Position numbers and translations under genes: made by a program. From Bryobacterales bacterium (lineage in GTDB: Bacteria > Acidobacteriota > Terriglobia > Bryobacterales > Bryobacteraceae), in the NCBI GenBank assembly GCA_019261985.1, contig JAFAQY010000132.1, positions 62,001 through 126,000 on the forward strand: DNA of 64,000 nucleotides. Direction: 5' to 3'. Below, one piece after another: positions 32,064-40,710 of the stretch. The notes beneath the pieces are model-generated. The model was not told the DNA's origin and did not search any database. It saw nothing but the letters and a program-made list of their open reading frames with translations. The first letter of the stretch is position 1. The number at the start of each line of letters is the position of its first letter.

Positions 32064-33290
32064 TTGCGAAAAAAGTTCCCGCTTTTTGCGTTCGCTTGCG
32101 CGGTGTGCGCGCGCGCCGAAACGGCCGCGGTGCTGCCATTCGGAAACGCTTCCGGCGCCGCGCAGAGCGCCGCGAGCCTGGACTGGATCGGCGAAAGCAT
32201 CGCCGAAACGGTGCGCGATGCGCTCTCATCTCACCGAATCCTCACGATCGATCGCGAGGACATCCAAGAAACCTACCGTCGCTTGAACCTGCGCGAACGC
32301 GCGGTACTGACTCAGGCATCGGTAATCAAAACGGGCGAGGCCGTGGATGCGGAGCAGGTAATCTATGGGACTTTCGAGTTCCAGCCTTGGGCCTCGCCGC
32401 CGCCATCGTCCGTACCCGCGCCCGCCCCAGCGATTCGCGGTTCCATTAAGATCTCCGCGCGAGTGGTGGATCGCCGCCGCATGCGCGAAACGCCGGAATT
32501 CGACGAGACGGGCGCGCTCGATGACTTGGCGACTTTGGAGGCGCACCTTGCGTGGCGTACGCTCGCGCTGATTGCGCCGAAGTTGGCCCCGGCTGAATCC
32601 GAGTTCCGCGCGCTCCGCCCCGCCATCCGGCTGGATGCGGAAGAAAATTACATCCGCGGCCTGATGGCGAAGTCTCCGGAGCAGCGCGAAAAATACTTCG
32701 CGCAATCGGCGCGCTTGGATGCGCGCTTCGGCCGCCCCTGCTTCCAACTTGGCCGGATTTCTTATCAACGCAAGGAGTACCGGCAGGCCGCCGACTGGCT
32801 GGAAAAGGTGCCTCCCGAAGACGTCGGGTATCACCAGGCGAGTTTTCTGCTGGGCTTGGCACGATTTCAGGCCGCAGATTATGCCGCCGCGCAGAAGGCG
32901 TTTGAAACGGTCGCCGCGGCTGTGCCGCTGAGCGCGGTTTTGAATAACGTTGCCGCGGCCGAGAGCCGCCGCAACCTGCCCCAAGCGGTAGACGATTTCC
33001 GCAAGGCTCTGGACGGCGATGCGAACGATCCCGTCTACCACTTCAATACCGGTTACGCATTGTGGAAAAAGGGCGATTTCGCGGCAGCGGCCGACCGGTT
33101 TCGCGCCGCACTGGATCGCGATCCAAACGATCAAATGGCGACGCTGCTGCTAGGGCGCTGCCTGAAAAAACAGGGTCTGCGCGCGGATCCCGCCGACGCA
33201 CGCCTGCAAAATCTCGAGAGATTAAAGACGGATTTCGAGGAAAAGGCATATTTGCAACTTAAATCGTTGATGGACGAAAAGAATAAATGA
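32064..33290 (+). CDS. exported TPR protein with FlgO/TolB-like N-terminal domain
   Basis: A 408-aa protein. The start must be TTG 32064: a TAA at 32058 closes the frame and no ATG occurs before the folded domain. A short signal peptide (FPLFAFACAVCARA) is followed by an AVLPFGNAS...SLDWIGESIAETVRDALSS domain, as in FlgO/adenylate-cyclase-associated TolB-like proteins. From about residue 190 come TPR helices (CFQLGRISYQRKEYRQAADWLEKV, YHFNTGYALWKKGDFAAAADRFRAALDRDPND). A periplasmic scaffold role is inferred. A palindromic repeat starts six bases after the stop. Confidence 0.75.
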   Translation: MRKKFPLFAFACAVCARAETAAVLPFGNASGAAQSAASLDWIGESIAETVRDALSSHRILTIDREDIQETYRRLNLRERAVLTQASVIKTGEAVDAEQVIYGTFEFQPWASPPPSSVPAPAPAIRGSIKISARVVDRRRMRETPEFDETGALDDLATLEAHLAWRTLALIAPKLAPAESEFRALRPAIRLDAEENYIRGLMAKSPEQREKYFAQSARLDARFGRPCFQLGRISYQRKEYRQAADWLEKVPPEDVGYHQASFLLGLARFQAADYAAAQKAFETVAAAVPLSAVLNNVAAAESRRNLPQAVDDFRKALDGDANDPVYHFNTGYALWKKGDFAAAADRFRAALDRDPNDQMATLLLGRCLKKQGLRADPADARLQNLERLKTDFEEKAYLQLKSLMDEKNK

Positions 33291-33296
33291 TTCTAT

Positions 33297-33340
33297 TGTG
33301 GAGCAGGCTTCAGCCTGCAACCGAGGCTTTAGCCTCGGCG
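33297..33340. repeat. composite palindromic repeat
   Basis: TGTGGAGC box, gcaggcttcagcctgc, then gaggctttagcctc. Two units with the shared core and different arms lie just after the TPR gene. Confidence 0.88.
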
Positions 33341-33427
33341 CCCGACCTGTACTGAAACTTCCCGTTGCAGCATAAATTCTGCTCCTCACAAGCAGCTGAG
33401 CCCCCGTCTCGAAACATACCAACGGGA

Positions 33428-33433
33428 TATAAT
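33428..33433 (+). promoter_or_regulatory. consensus -10 element before the PP2C gene
   Basis: Perfect TATAAT only ten bases before the ATG, so transcription would begin within a few bases of the start codon and the mRNA would be nearly leaderless. No good -35 is seen. Confidence 0.45.
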
Positions 33434-33443
33434 CGTGTAATTA

Positions 33444-34154
33444 ATGCTCGAAGCTTTCGGAGCCTCCGATCCAGGGTGCGTGCGGGGGAACAACGAGGAT
33501 TATTATGTGATCAAGCCCGCCCTGGGGCTGTACGCCGTGGCCGATGGAATGGGCGGAGCGCAGGCCGGCGAACATGCCTCCCGGCTGGCGGTGGAGACCC
33601 TCCTGGAGGTGGTCGGGGGCGATCCGGACAGCGCGAACGAATCCCGGCTCGTCGAGGCCTTTCATGAAGCCAACCGGCGTGTGATGGAGGCCGCTTCGGC
33701 GGACCCGGCGCTTGAGGGCATGGGCACCACCATGGTTGCGGCCCTGAACCGCAACGGCAATCTGCTGGTGGCAAGTGTCGGCGACAGCCGCGCATACCTG
33801 TTTGAAGGCGGCGCCCTTAATGCCGTCACGGAAGACCAAACCTGGGTCAACGAGGTCGGGCGACGGCTCGGAATCGATGAGAACACGCTCAAGGCGCATC
33901 CCATGCGGCACGTGCTGACGATGGCCATCGGTGTGTCGGATCAGCTCCGCGTGCATACTTACGTGGTTAAGCCCAAACCGGGAACGCAAATCCTTTTGTG
34001 CAGCGACGGCCTGCACGGAGTGGCCCCGGACGAAGAACTCCGCAGCATTCTGGGGACGCAAGATCCGCTGGAAGCCAAGTGCCGCAATCTGATCGCGGCC
34101 GCCCGCGCGCGCGGCGGCCCGGACAATATAACGGCCATTTTGCTGAAGGCATGA
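33444..34154 (+). CDS. PP2C-family serine/threonine phosphatase
   Basis: A 236-aa protein, the usual length for a bare bacterial PP2C (PrpC/Stp) domain. Metal-binding motifs are visible: GCVRGNNEDYY, YAVADGMGGAQAGE, GMGTTMVAA, SVGDSRAYL, LLCSDGLHG and GGPDNITAILL. It would remove phosphate from Ser/Thr in a manganese- or magnesium-dependent way. No matching kinase gene is adjacent; such phosphatases also often accompany type VI or FHA systems, which are not seen here. No ribosome site is apparent, in keeping with the near-leaderless promoter. Confidence 0.9.
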   Translation: MLEAFGASDPGCVRGNNEDYYVIKPALGLYAVADGMGGAQAGEHASRLAVETLLEVVGGDPDSANESRLVEAFHEANRRVMEAASADPALEGMGTTMVAALNRNGNLLVASVGDSRAYLFEGGALNAVTEDQTWVNEVGRRLGIDENTLKAHPMRHVLTMAIGVSDQLRVHTYVVKPKPGTQILLCSDGLHGVAPDEELRSILGTQDPLEAKCRNLIAAARARGGPDNITAILLKA

Positions 34155-34265
34155 TAGGCCTCCTCTTCCGCTGGTGGGGCGGGCGCCCCCGCCCGCGCCG
34201 GAGCCCCAGGTCCGGCATGCCGACCGAGCGGGCTCGGCGCAGCTCAGCGGAACGTTAACCCAGCC

Positions 34266-36023
34266 ATGATAAATTCCTGGAAAGCAGGCGAATTCAAAAT
34301 CGGCATCAATATGGCGGGCGCGATTTCTGCCGGCGCCTACACCGCCGGGGTGCTGGATTTCCTCATGGAAGCGCTTGAGGAATGGCAGAAGCGCAAAGAT
34401 GCCTTCCGCAAATACCTGGCGAATCCGGCAGGCAATCCTCCGCTGGCCGTTCCGCTGCACGATGTTTCCATTGAGATCTTCACAGGCGCCTCCGCCGGCG
34501 GCATGTGCGCCGCAATTTCGTCGGTCTTGGTGCAGCAGGATTTCGAGCACATTCGTACCGAACAAGACGCGCAAAAAACGGGAACCAACAATATTTTTTA
34601 CGAAAGCTGGGTCAATTCGATCGATATTCGAAAATTGCTCCGGACCGATGATTTACAGGATGGCCAGCCCGTGGTCTCGTTGTTGGATTCCACCATCATC
34701 GACAGCATCGCCGCAACGGCGCTGACGCCGTCCACGCCCGTGCCACGGCCCTACATCTCCGAGCGCCTGACGTTGATGCTGACGCTTTCGAATGTCCGTG
34801 GCACGCCGTATCAGCTTTACAGCGACCCGAACGCCGGGACGGAAGAGTTCGTCGAATATTTCGGCGATAAGCTCCGGTTTGAGGTAACGCCGGATGGAAC
34901 CACCAGCACGCCGGTTGCGAAGCCGCTCCCCGCCGGGAAGCCGGGCCGGCTTGCGTGGCCCCTGCTGCAACAGGCCGCAAAAGCCACGGGTGCGTTCCCG
35001 ATTTTTCTCGCGCCGCGCATCATCACGCGCGCTGTCGCCGATTACGATACGCCCCCATGGAGGTCGCTGCCCGCGGGTCCCGATAAGCGCACAGTAGAAC
35101 CGAGTTTCCCGCCCGGCATGCCGGCCACCTGGCAAACGTTAAATATCGACGGCGGTGTGACGGACAACAATCCGTTCAATCTGGCGCACGATTTTCTGGT
35201 TTCGCACAATCCGAAGGCGCAGGACAGCACCAATCCGCGCGACCCGCGCGAAGCAAATTGCGCCGTCATCACCGTCGCGCCTTTTCCGGCCGAGGATAAA
35301 TTCAAGCCGAATTACGGTCCGGTGGCGAATTCGAATCCGCTGAAGATGGTGGCGCGATTGTTCGATGTGCTGATCGCGCAATCGCGCTTCGGCGGCGAAT
35401 CCCTGGAGTTGCTAACCAGCGGAATTTCATTCAGCCGGTTCACGATCGCTCCTTCCGACGACACGCATCTGCCCGATGGCTCCGTGCTGATGTGCGGGCT
35501 GCTTAGCGCCTTTGGCGGATTCTTCGAGCGCGGTTTCCGCGCGCACGATTTTCTGCTCGGCCGCCGCAACTGCCAGAAATTTTTGATGGATTACTTTTGC
35601 TTGCCGCGGGGGAACCCGGTGATCGACGCCGGGCTGGCCAACGCGGGTCAATTCGCGAAGGCTATTGAAGATCAATTTTTTATCGATGCGCCGAACGATC
35701 GGGTCGCTGAACAGGCGAAGGTATGGATGCCTTTGATTCCGCTACTTGGCTCTGCCGCGGAAGAATGCGCGTCGCCGGTTCGCCCGCAGATGACAAGCGA
35801 TTCGCTGGATGAAATCGTGGATGCGATTTTCACTCGCGCCAAGGGTTTGAAGTCGGGCTTGCTGGCGAACGCTCCCGAGCTGTTGCGAGCCGCGGCGGAC
35901 GTGGCGCTCTCTCCGTTGGCGATTCTGGCGTTGAAATCGAAACTCCGCAAGCTTTTAGAAGAAAAGCTCTGCCCGTTCGTCGAGGGGCAAACCTTCGACG
36001 ATTGCGCGAAGCCTGAGCAATAA
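34266..36023 (+). CDS. patatin-like phospholipase
   Basis: A 585-aa protein. The oxyanion loop NMAGAISAGAYTAGVLDFL, the nucleophile motif FTGASAGGMCAA (GxSxG) and the catalytic Asp in NIDGGVTDNNPF make the Ser-Asp dyad of patatin lipases. It is longer than most patatin domains: the region after about residue 320 has FDVLIAQSRFGGESLELL and further helices without a recognised domain. No signal peptide is visible. It would hydrolyse acyl esters of membrane lipids. Its stop is five bases before the next start. Confidence 0.87.
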   Translation: MINSWKAGEFKIGINMAGAISAGAYTAGVLDFLMEALEEWQKRKDAFRKYLANPAGNPPLAVPLHDVSIEIFTGASAGGMCAAISSVLVQQDFEHIRTEQDAQKTGTNNIFYESWVNSIDIRKLLRTDDLQDGQPVVSLLDSTIIDSIAATALTPSTPVPRPYISERLTLMLTLSNVRGTPYQLYSDPNAGTEEFVEYFGDKLRFEVTPDGTTSTPVAKPLPAGKPGRLAWPLLQQAAKATGAFPIFLAPRIITRAVADYDTPPWRSLPAGPDKRTVEPSFPPGMPATWQTLNIDGGVTDNNPFNLAHDFLVSHNPKAQDSTNPRDPREANCAVITVAPFPAEDKFKPNYGPVANSNPLKMVARLFDVLIAQSRFGGESLELLTSGISFSRFTIAPSDDTHLPDGSVLMCGLLSAFGGFFERGFRAHDFLLGRRNCQKFLMDYFCLPRGNPVIDAGLANAGQFAKAIEDQFFIDAPNDRVAEQAKVWMPLIPLLGSAAEECASPVRPQMTSDSLDEIVDAIFTRAKGLKSGLLANAPELLRAAADVALSPLAILALKSKLRKLLEEKLCPFVEGQTFDDCAKPEQ

Positions 36024-36027
36024 TCGT

Positions 36028-36810
36028 GTGCCGCTGATTACTCTCACCACCGATTTCGGGACGAAGGACCATTTCGCCGGCGTGATAAAGGGAGTGATCG
36101 CGGGCATCGCCCCCAACGCTCGCGTGGTCGATATTACGCACGAAATCACGCCCTATGATTTGAATGAAGGCGCGTTCGTCATCGCCGAGGCTTGGCGCTG
36201 GTTTCCTAAAGGGACGATTCATGTCGCCGTAGTGGATCCCGGCGTCGGAAGCGCCCGCCGCCCTATTGTGGTGGAAGCGGGCGGCCATCGTTTCGTTGGC
36301 CCGGACAATGGCGTTTTTACCCCGGTCTATGCAGCCGGTCCGCACAAGATCCGCGAAATTGAGAATTCGAAATTGATGCTGCCGTACATCAGCCGCACGT
36401 TCCATGGCCGCGACATTTTTGCGCCGGCGGCGGCGCATCTGGCGAACGGCGTCGCGCTCGCGCGATTCGGGAAATGGGTGCGCGATCCCGTTCTCAGCGC
36501 TGTGCTCGAGCCGGTAAAGAAAGGTTCGCGTTGTTGGAGCGGCCGCATTCTAAAGGTCGATCGCTTTGGGAATCTGATTACGAATTTCCGGTTAGGCCAT
36601 CGCCCGGATATCGGCGTGCGGCGATTCGAATTGCGCATTGGAAGCCGCCGCATCGCGCGCCTGGCGCGGAATTATGCCGAAACCGAAATGGGAGAAGTGT
36701 TCGCGATCGAGGGGAGCTCGGGTTACCTGGAAATATCGGCGAATCAGGATTCCGCCGCTTTAAAGCTGGGCTGCGGCCCGGGCGCGCCGGTGGACTTGGA
36801 GATCCTTTAA
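36028..36810 (+). CDS. SAM hydrolase / SAM hydroxide adenosyltransferase family
   Basis: A 260-aa protein, usual length for the DUF62 family. It starts at GTG four bases after the patatin stop. Family marks are LTTDFGTKDHFAGVIKG at the N-terminus, VVDPGVGSARRPIVVE and FVGPDNGVF in the middle, and GRILKVDRFGNLITNF in the C-terminal barrel. Characterised members split S-adenosylmethionine to adenosine and methionine using water. The family is cytoplasmic and its physiological role is often unclear. Confidence 0.88.
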   Translation: MPLITLTTDFGTKDHFAGVIKGVIAGIAPNARVVDITHEITPYDLNEGAFVIAEAWRWFPKGTIHVAVVDPGVGSARRPIVVEAGGHRFVGPDNGVFTPVYAAGPHKIREIENSKLMLPYISRTFHGRDIFAPAAAHLANGVALARFGKWVRDPVLSAVLEPVKKGSRCWSGRILKVDRFGNLITNFRLGHRPDIGVRRFELRIGSRRIARLARNYAETEMGEVFAIEGSSGYLEISANQDSAALKLGCGPGAPVDLEIL

Positions 36811-36890
36811 CCGGCGATAGATTTCCAATTCTTAATCAGGCGGTCGGCGGTGCGCCACACCAGAGCCTGAATCGTCTCCGTCGGCACTCT
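36807..36890 (-). pseudogene. C-terminal remnant resembling a GMC oxidoreductase tail
   Basis: On the minus strand about 28 codons ending in TAA read PTETIQALVWRTADRLI and then KNWKSIAG. This matches the NPTLTI-xAL-x-RTAD-type C-terminus of GMC flavoprotein oxidoreductases. Upstream the frame is closed by a TGA and nothing similar continues, so only a fragment would be left. The call rests on a short motif. Confidence 0.4.
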
Positions 36891-36966
36891 ACCGGGCACA
36901 GATCAAAAAAGCCGACCGGTCGAGCTCGCGTCAAAAGCGGACGTTCAGAGCCTCGATCACCTGTTT

Positions 36967-37761
36967 ATGGAAGGTCAGCTTGCCCAGTTTCGTGGCGGCG
37001 GACCCGAAGAAACGTATGAGACTGTGTGCCTCGAAGGTACTAGATACGCGAATCAAAACGGAGAGCAAAACGAAGAGATCCACGTGTATGACAGGTTTTG
37101 GAGCGACCTGTCCGGCGTCGCCAAGGCCGGCCTTAGAATCTTCGGAGAGCTTTATCAAGTGTTATTCCATCTTGGCAGTGTCGGTGTCAACAATGTCAGG
37201 GCGGCTGCGATCTCGTTGTACAGGCAAGGCGCAGACCGGCAATGGAACTGGTTTGCAAACGCACAATCGTGGGCTGCGGCGATATTGGCGTGGCCGAAGC
37301 CGATTCTCAACCTACTAATTGCCGCCTGCGCCGTTGCGTTGTTCGCAAGCAGCGGGCTTAGCAGACTAAGTGCAACTGCGGAGGTTCTGACAGCCGCCAT
37401 TGCGGTCCTCGCACTTGCGATTGGGTTTTGGGGGCGTGCCTTGCAGCACCGCGGTATTTTCGGAACGAAAGCTTTCCGCGCGCCGATTCTTACGTTTTTG
37501 CTTGTCGGGTTCGCACTCGGAGCATTTGTGTTAACGAAGCCCGCCTATTTCGACCAAAACAGGAAGATATGGAGTGAGATCGCGGAGGCTATCGCGGCAC
37601 TATTGGTCATGTCCATCGCGTACAGCGGCATATGGCTGCTGATGCGAGCATATGATCGGCGTCGCCCAGGCACAAAACAGGTTTTTGCGATTTTCGCCGT
37701 ACTCTCGCTGCTTGGAGTCGTGGTATTTGCGATTCGCCTTCCAACACCAACTTCAAGGTAA
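36967..37761 (+). CDS. uncharacterised membrane protein, upstream partner of a broken hydrolase
   Basis: A 264-aa protein with a soluble N-terminus (HVYDRFWSDLSGVAKAGL, FGELYQVLFHLG) and about five hydrophobic segments. Its TAA shares a base with the ATG of the following gene (TAATG), so they were translationally coupled and perhaps once one protein. No ribosome site is seen at ATG 36967, and the same frame stays open, without a good start, back to 36871. The N-terminus may therefore be truncated. The function is not recognised. With the downstream hydrolase it suggests a membrane lipase or esterase complex. Confidence 0.6.
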   Translation: MEGQLAQFRGGGPEETYETVCLEGTRYANQNGEQNEEIHVYDRFWSDLSGVAKAGLRIFGELYQVLFHLGSVGVNNVRAAAISLYRQGADRQWNWFANAQSWAAAILAWPKPILNLLIAACAVALFASSGLSRLSATAEVLTAAIAVLALAIGFWGRALQHRGIFGTKAFRAPILTFLLVGFALGAFVLTKPAYFDQNRKIWSEIAEAIAALLVMSIAYSGIWLLMRAYDRRRPGTKQVFAIFAVLSLLGVVVFAIRLPTPTSR

Positions 37762-39127
37762 TGACGGTCCTCCTCCGCACCGTCGAACTTGAGGCGTGGG
37801 CCGTTGTGGGCAGTTGGATATTGTTCTGGCTCGCGATGTTTCTAGCGTTCGCGGCTGGCTCCCTAGCAGTCAAAGTTACCAAACAGCATGTGCCCTCCGA
37901 ACGCGACCGGGCACTACGTACAAATTGGACGGCGGCGTAACTTTAGCCGTGCCCGCACTATTCTTTCTGCTGATGACATTTGCTGCTTGGGCAAGTGTCC
38001 TTTCCGTGGGCCTCCCTACACTTCCTACCAATCCCTCCTACGACGATAAGTATTGCCCAGCTACTAGCGTGCGAGGAACCACTAACGCAGCCGGCGACGC
38101 GTTATGCTACAAGCCCTTCTTTTCTGATCCCAAAACGGCCGCGACCTGGGCTCACGATGCGTTATCCCGCGCCGGATCAGGATACGTTTTAGTCCTGCTT
38201 GCAGCAATCTGCACGAGCGTGATTGTGGCCGTATGGGGGCTGTTCTTCTCCGTTAAAGACGAACTCGTCTCACCCGGCGCCGGCGCTGACGCTGTGTCTC
38301 GCGGCAGGTGGCTGGATGAGGGTTTAACCTTTCTTCGCTGGGCGGGACGGGTAATGTATTCGGCAATGTTTCTGTTTCCCGTGGGTTTAGCCCTGGCTTG
38401 GAATCCCGGTTATGCGCAAGTGACCGCGTCTTTGAACGCCGCGTTGGGGCTGCTCGTTGCTGGCGGCGCTCTGAGTTTATTGGCATTCGGGGGAAGGCTT
38501 TCCAAGCTGGCCCTAGGTTTTCGTCCCGCTGTCCGGGTGGCCCTCGATGTAGGCAATTGGCTTCGGGAGCACCCGCGGGAATCCAATCCAACGGCGCGCA
38601 TCTGTGCGCGCTATGTTTCACTTTTGCGGCACATCTCGCAGTGGCGTGATCCGTTTGGCCGGGGGTACAGCGCAGTCTTGATTTTTGCCCATAGCCAAGG
38701 AACCGTGATAACCGCCGACCTACTACGTTTTCTAAAGGCGGAAGCTCGTCAAGCCGGAAGTTTTCAAAAGTACGATACCGCACTCGCCGGCTTCGATCGC
38801 CTGCCCATCGTCCTTCTCACAATGGGTTGCCCGCTGCGCCAACTCTAGGGACTCCGATTCCCTTACCTGTACGGCTATGCGCCCCAGGAACTCGGCGCTA
38901 AACCTCTGCCGAATCCCTCCGATCTAAGCGTTACTTCATGGGTGAACGCCTATCGAACGGGCGATTATATCGGACGGCATCTGTGGAGTCCAGATTCGAG
39001 TGCCTCGAAGGATGAAGATCGGGCCGACGTTTCAATCGGCGCTGGGGCTCATACACATTATTGGGACGGCAGTGCGCCGAAACTTGGCGATATATTTGAT
39101 TCGCTTATTGCGAAGCGGGCGCAATGA
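37761..39127 (+). pseudogene. membrane alpha/beta-hydrolase gene broken by a frameshift and an in-frame TAG
   Basis: The gene starts at ATG 37761 (MTVLLRTVELEAWAVVG, one membrane span), then moves to another frame between 37796 and 37938, probably near the aaattgg stretch at about 37922 (RDRALRTN then YKLDGGVTLAVP). The second part has about four more spans and a hydrolase core: nucleophile in LIFAHSQGTVITADLL, then IVLLTMGCPLRQL. A TAG at 38846-38848 interrupts it, after which the same frame continues without a break (FPYLYGYAPQELG, WVNAYRTGDYIGRHLW, GAHTHYWDG with the likely catalytic His) to TGA 39127. The TAG stands where Tyr is expected. At least two lesions make the gene inactive unless both are sequencing errors. 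Confidence 0.78.
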
Positions 39128-39172
39128 GTTCATCCTGGTCTTCCAGCAAACGTCTATGCTGGCGATAAGTTC

Positions 39173-40462
39173 CTACTGCCGCCAATACGCAGGCAGGTTC
39201 TTCTTTGTATCCCGCAGAATCGCGAGGACGTTCGCGCGGTCTTCCGTCGTAACCTTGGCGAACTTCGGATTCCCGTCCTTGCCCGTCAGGACATCGTAAA
39301 GGCGCTGGTAGATCTTGTCGCGCGCGGCATCGGGAATGTTGTCGAACGCCTCGCTGTAGATCATGTAGCTGAGCGGATACTTGAATAACCGTTTTTGCAG
39401 GTCGAAATCGCGGAGTGAGCGGCCCTGGCTATCGCGCGGCTCTCGCTGGGCGAAGGTTTTCGTGAAAGTAGAAACGCCCTCGATCGGATCGTAGAGCGTG
39501 GCTTCGTCGGCGAATAACATGTACGTCACCATTGACTCGATGTCCGCATCAATGCGCTTACGTGTATCGGCGTCATCCATTTTGCCGTCCGCCTGAGCGA
39601 TCCGCGTCTCCCACCCGACGCGGTTGATCAGGTTCGTCATGCGAGTCTGATGTTCCAGCGTCATCAGCGCCACGATATCGCTCAACCGGCTCAAGTACAG
39701 TCCATCGTCGAACTTATGCCCGAGAGTGGTGAGGTTTTGGGTGCCTTGCGATTCGAGCACATCCGGCTTGGAGCGGTCGCGCGCCACCGCATTGCCCCGA
39801 TGATGCATTCCTCCATGCGTGCCCGTAACGTACCATCCGCCCCAACGGTCCTGGAACGGGGTTCGGTGATCGGTGACCGGCATTCCGAAATTGAAGGCCG
39901 GCATTCCGCTCGCGTCGGGGTAGACGGAGGCGACCATGATTCCGGGCACGCCTATGGTAGCCGGGCCCTGGTGGCATTGAAGGCAGACATCGCGGCGATC
40001 GAAGCGCGGCTGGTCGGATTTGTGAACATCCAACGTATAGAAGATGTAGCCTTGCTTGGGATCGAGCGCGGCCAATTCCCACACGTCGCCGTTCTGCACC
40101 GATCCGACCGCGACGGTGTCGTTGAAGAAGAGCGCGCGCGGGGCGCGCGGGCCGATTTTCGACGCCTGGAAGCTGGTCTTCGAAAAGACCAGCATCTGTG
40201 AATCGACGTTTACGTCCAAGTGTTTGAGGATGCTTGGAAGCCAGCCGTACTGCGCGCTCCATTCGAGCTTGGTTTTTCCGGCGGCAAGGTCGCGGTCGAG
40301 CTTGGTGACCGGATCTTCCAACGGCCCGGTGGCATATTGGATGGCTTTGTGATCGATCGGCAGGATCGAAGTTTCTTCCGTCGTCAGGTCATGCCCGGCA
40401 ATAGCCAGCACGGCCCCGGCAAGTAATGCGAACCACAGGGTAACAAATGCTTTAGACGACAT
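39173..40462 (-). CDS. exported monohaem cytochrome c-like protein
   Basis: A 429-aa protein starting at ATG 40462 behind an AGGGAAGAGACC ribosome site; a 58-residue longer reading is rejected. The signal peptide is AFVTLWFALLAGAVLAIAG. One haem-binding motif, DVCLQCHQGP, sits at about residue 175, preceded by a beta-rich region and followed by HGGMHHRGN and a long helical C-terminus. It does not look like a small electron-shuttle cytochrome; similar acidobacterial proteins of this size are annotated only as hypothetical. It should be periplasmic. Partner oxidoreductases are not visible nearby. Confidence 0.72.
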   Translation of the reverse strand: MSSKAFVTLWFALLAGAVLAIAGHDLTTEETSILPIDHKAIQYATGPLEDPVTKLDRDLAAGKTKLEWSAQYGWLPSILKHLDVNVDSQMLVFSKTSFQASKIGPRAPRALFFNDTVAVGSVQNGDVWELAALDPKQGYIFYTLDVHKSDQPRFDRRDVCLQCHQGPATIGVPGIMVASVYPDASGMPAFNFGMPVTDHRTPFQDRWGGWYVTGTHGGMHHRGNAVARDRSKPDVLESQGTQNLTTLGHKFDDGLYLSRLSDIVALMTLEHQTRMTNLINRVGWETRIAQADGKMDDADTRKRIDADIESMVTYMLFADEATLYDPIEGVSTFTKTFAQREPRDSQGRSLRDFDLQKRLFKYPLSYMIYSEAFDNIPDAARDKIYQRLYDVLTGKDGNPKFAKVTTEDRANVLAILRDTKKNLPAYWRQ

Positions 40463-40710
40463 GGTCTCTTCCCTAATGATAGCGAGAAAGCATGCATCCG
40501 GCCAAATCCAACTCGTTGAGAACATATCGCGTTGCGCCAATCCGGCGGGGCGTAACGCGCACTTCAGTCGATACCTGCGCGAAATGGCTCGACGCGGATT
40601 GGGTCCTTGAGTCGTAGGCGCCTGGTTCACGCCCACGCCGGTCCTGAGCTACACGCAGGGTGTGGTAACATCCTGGTTTTGCAATTAGGTTAATAGGGAG
40701 CCTCTCTCCA

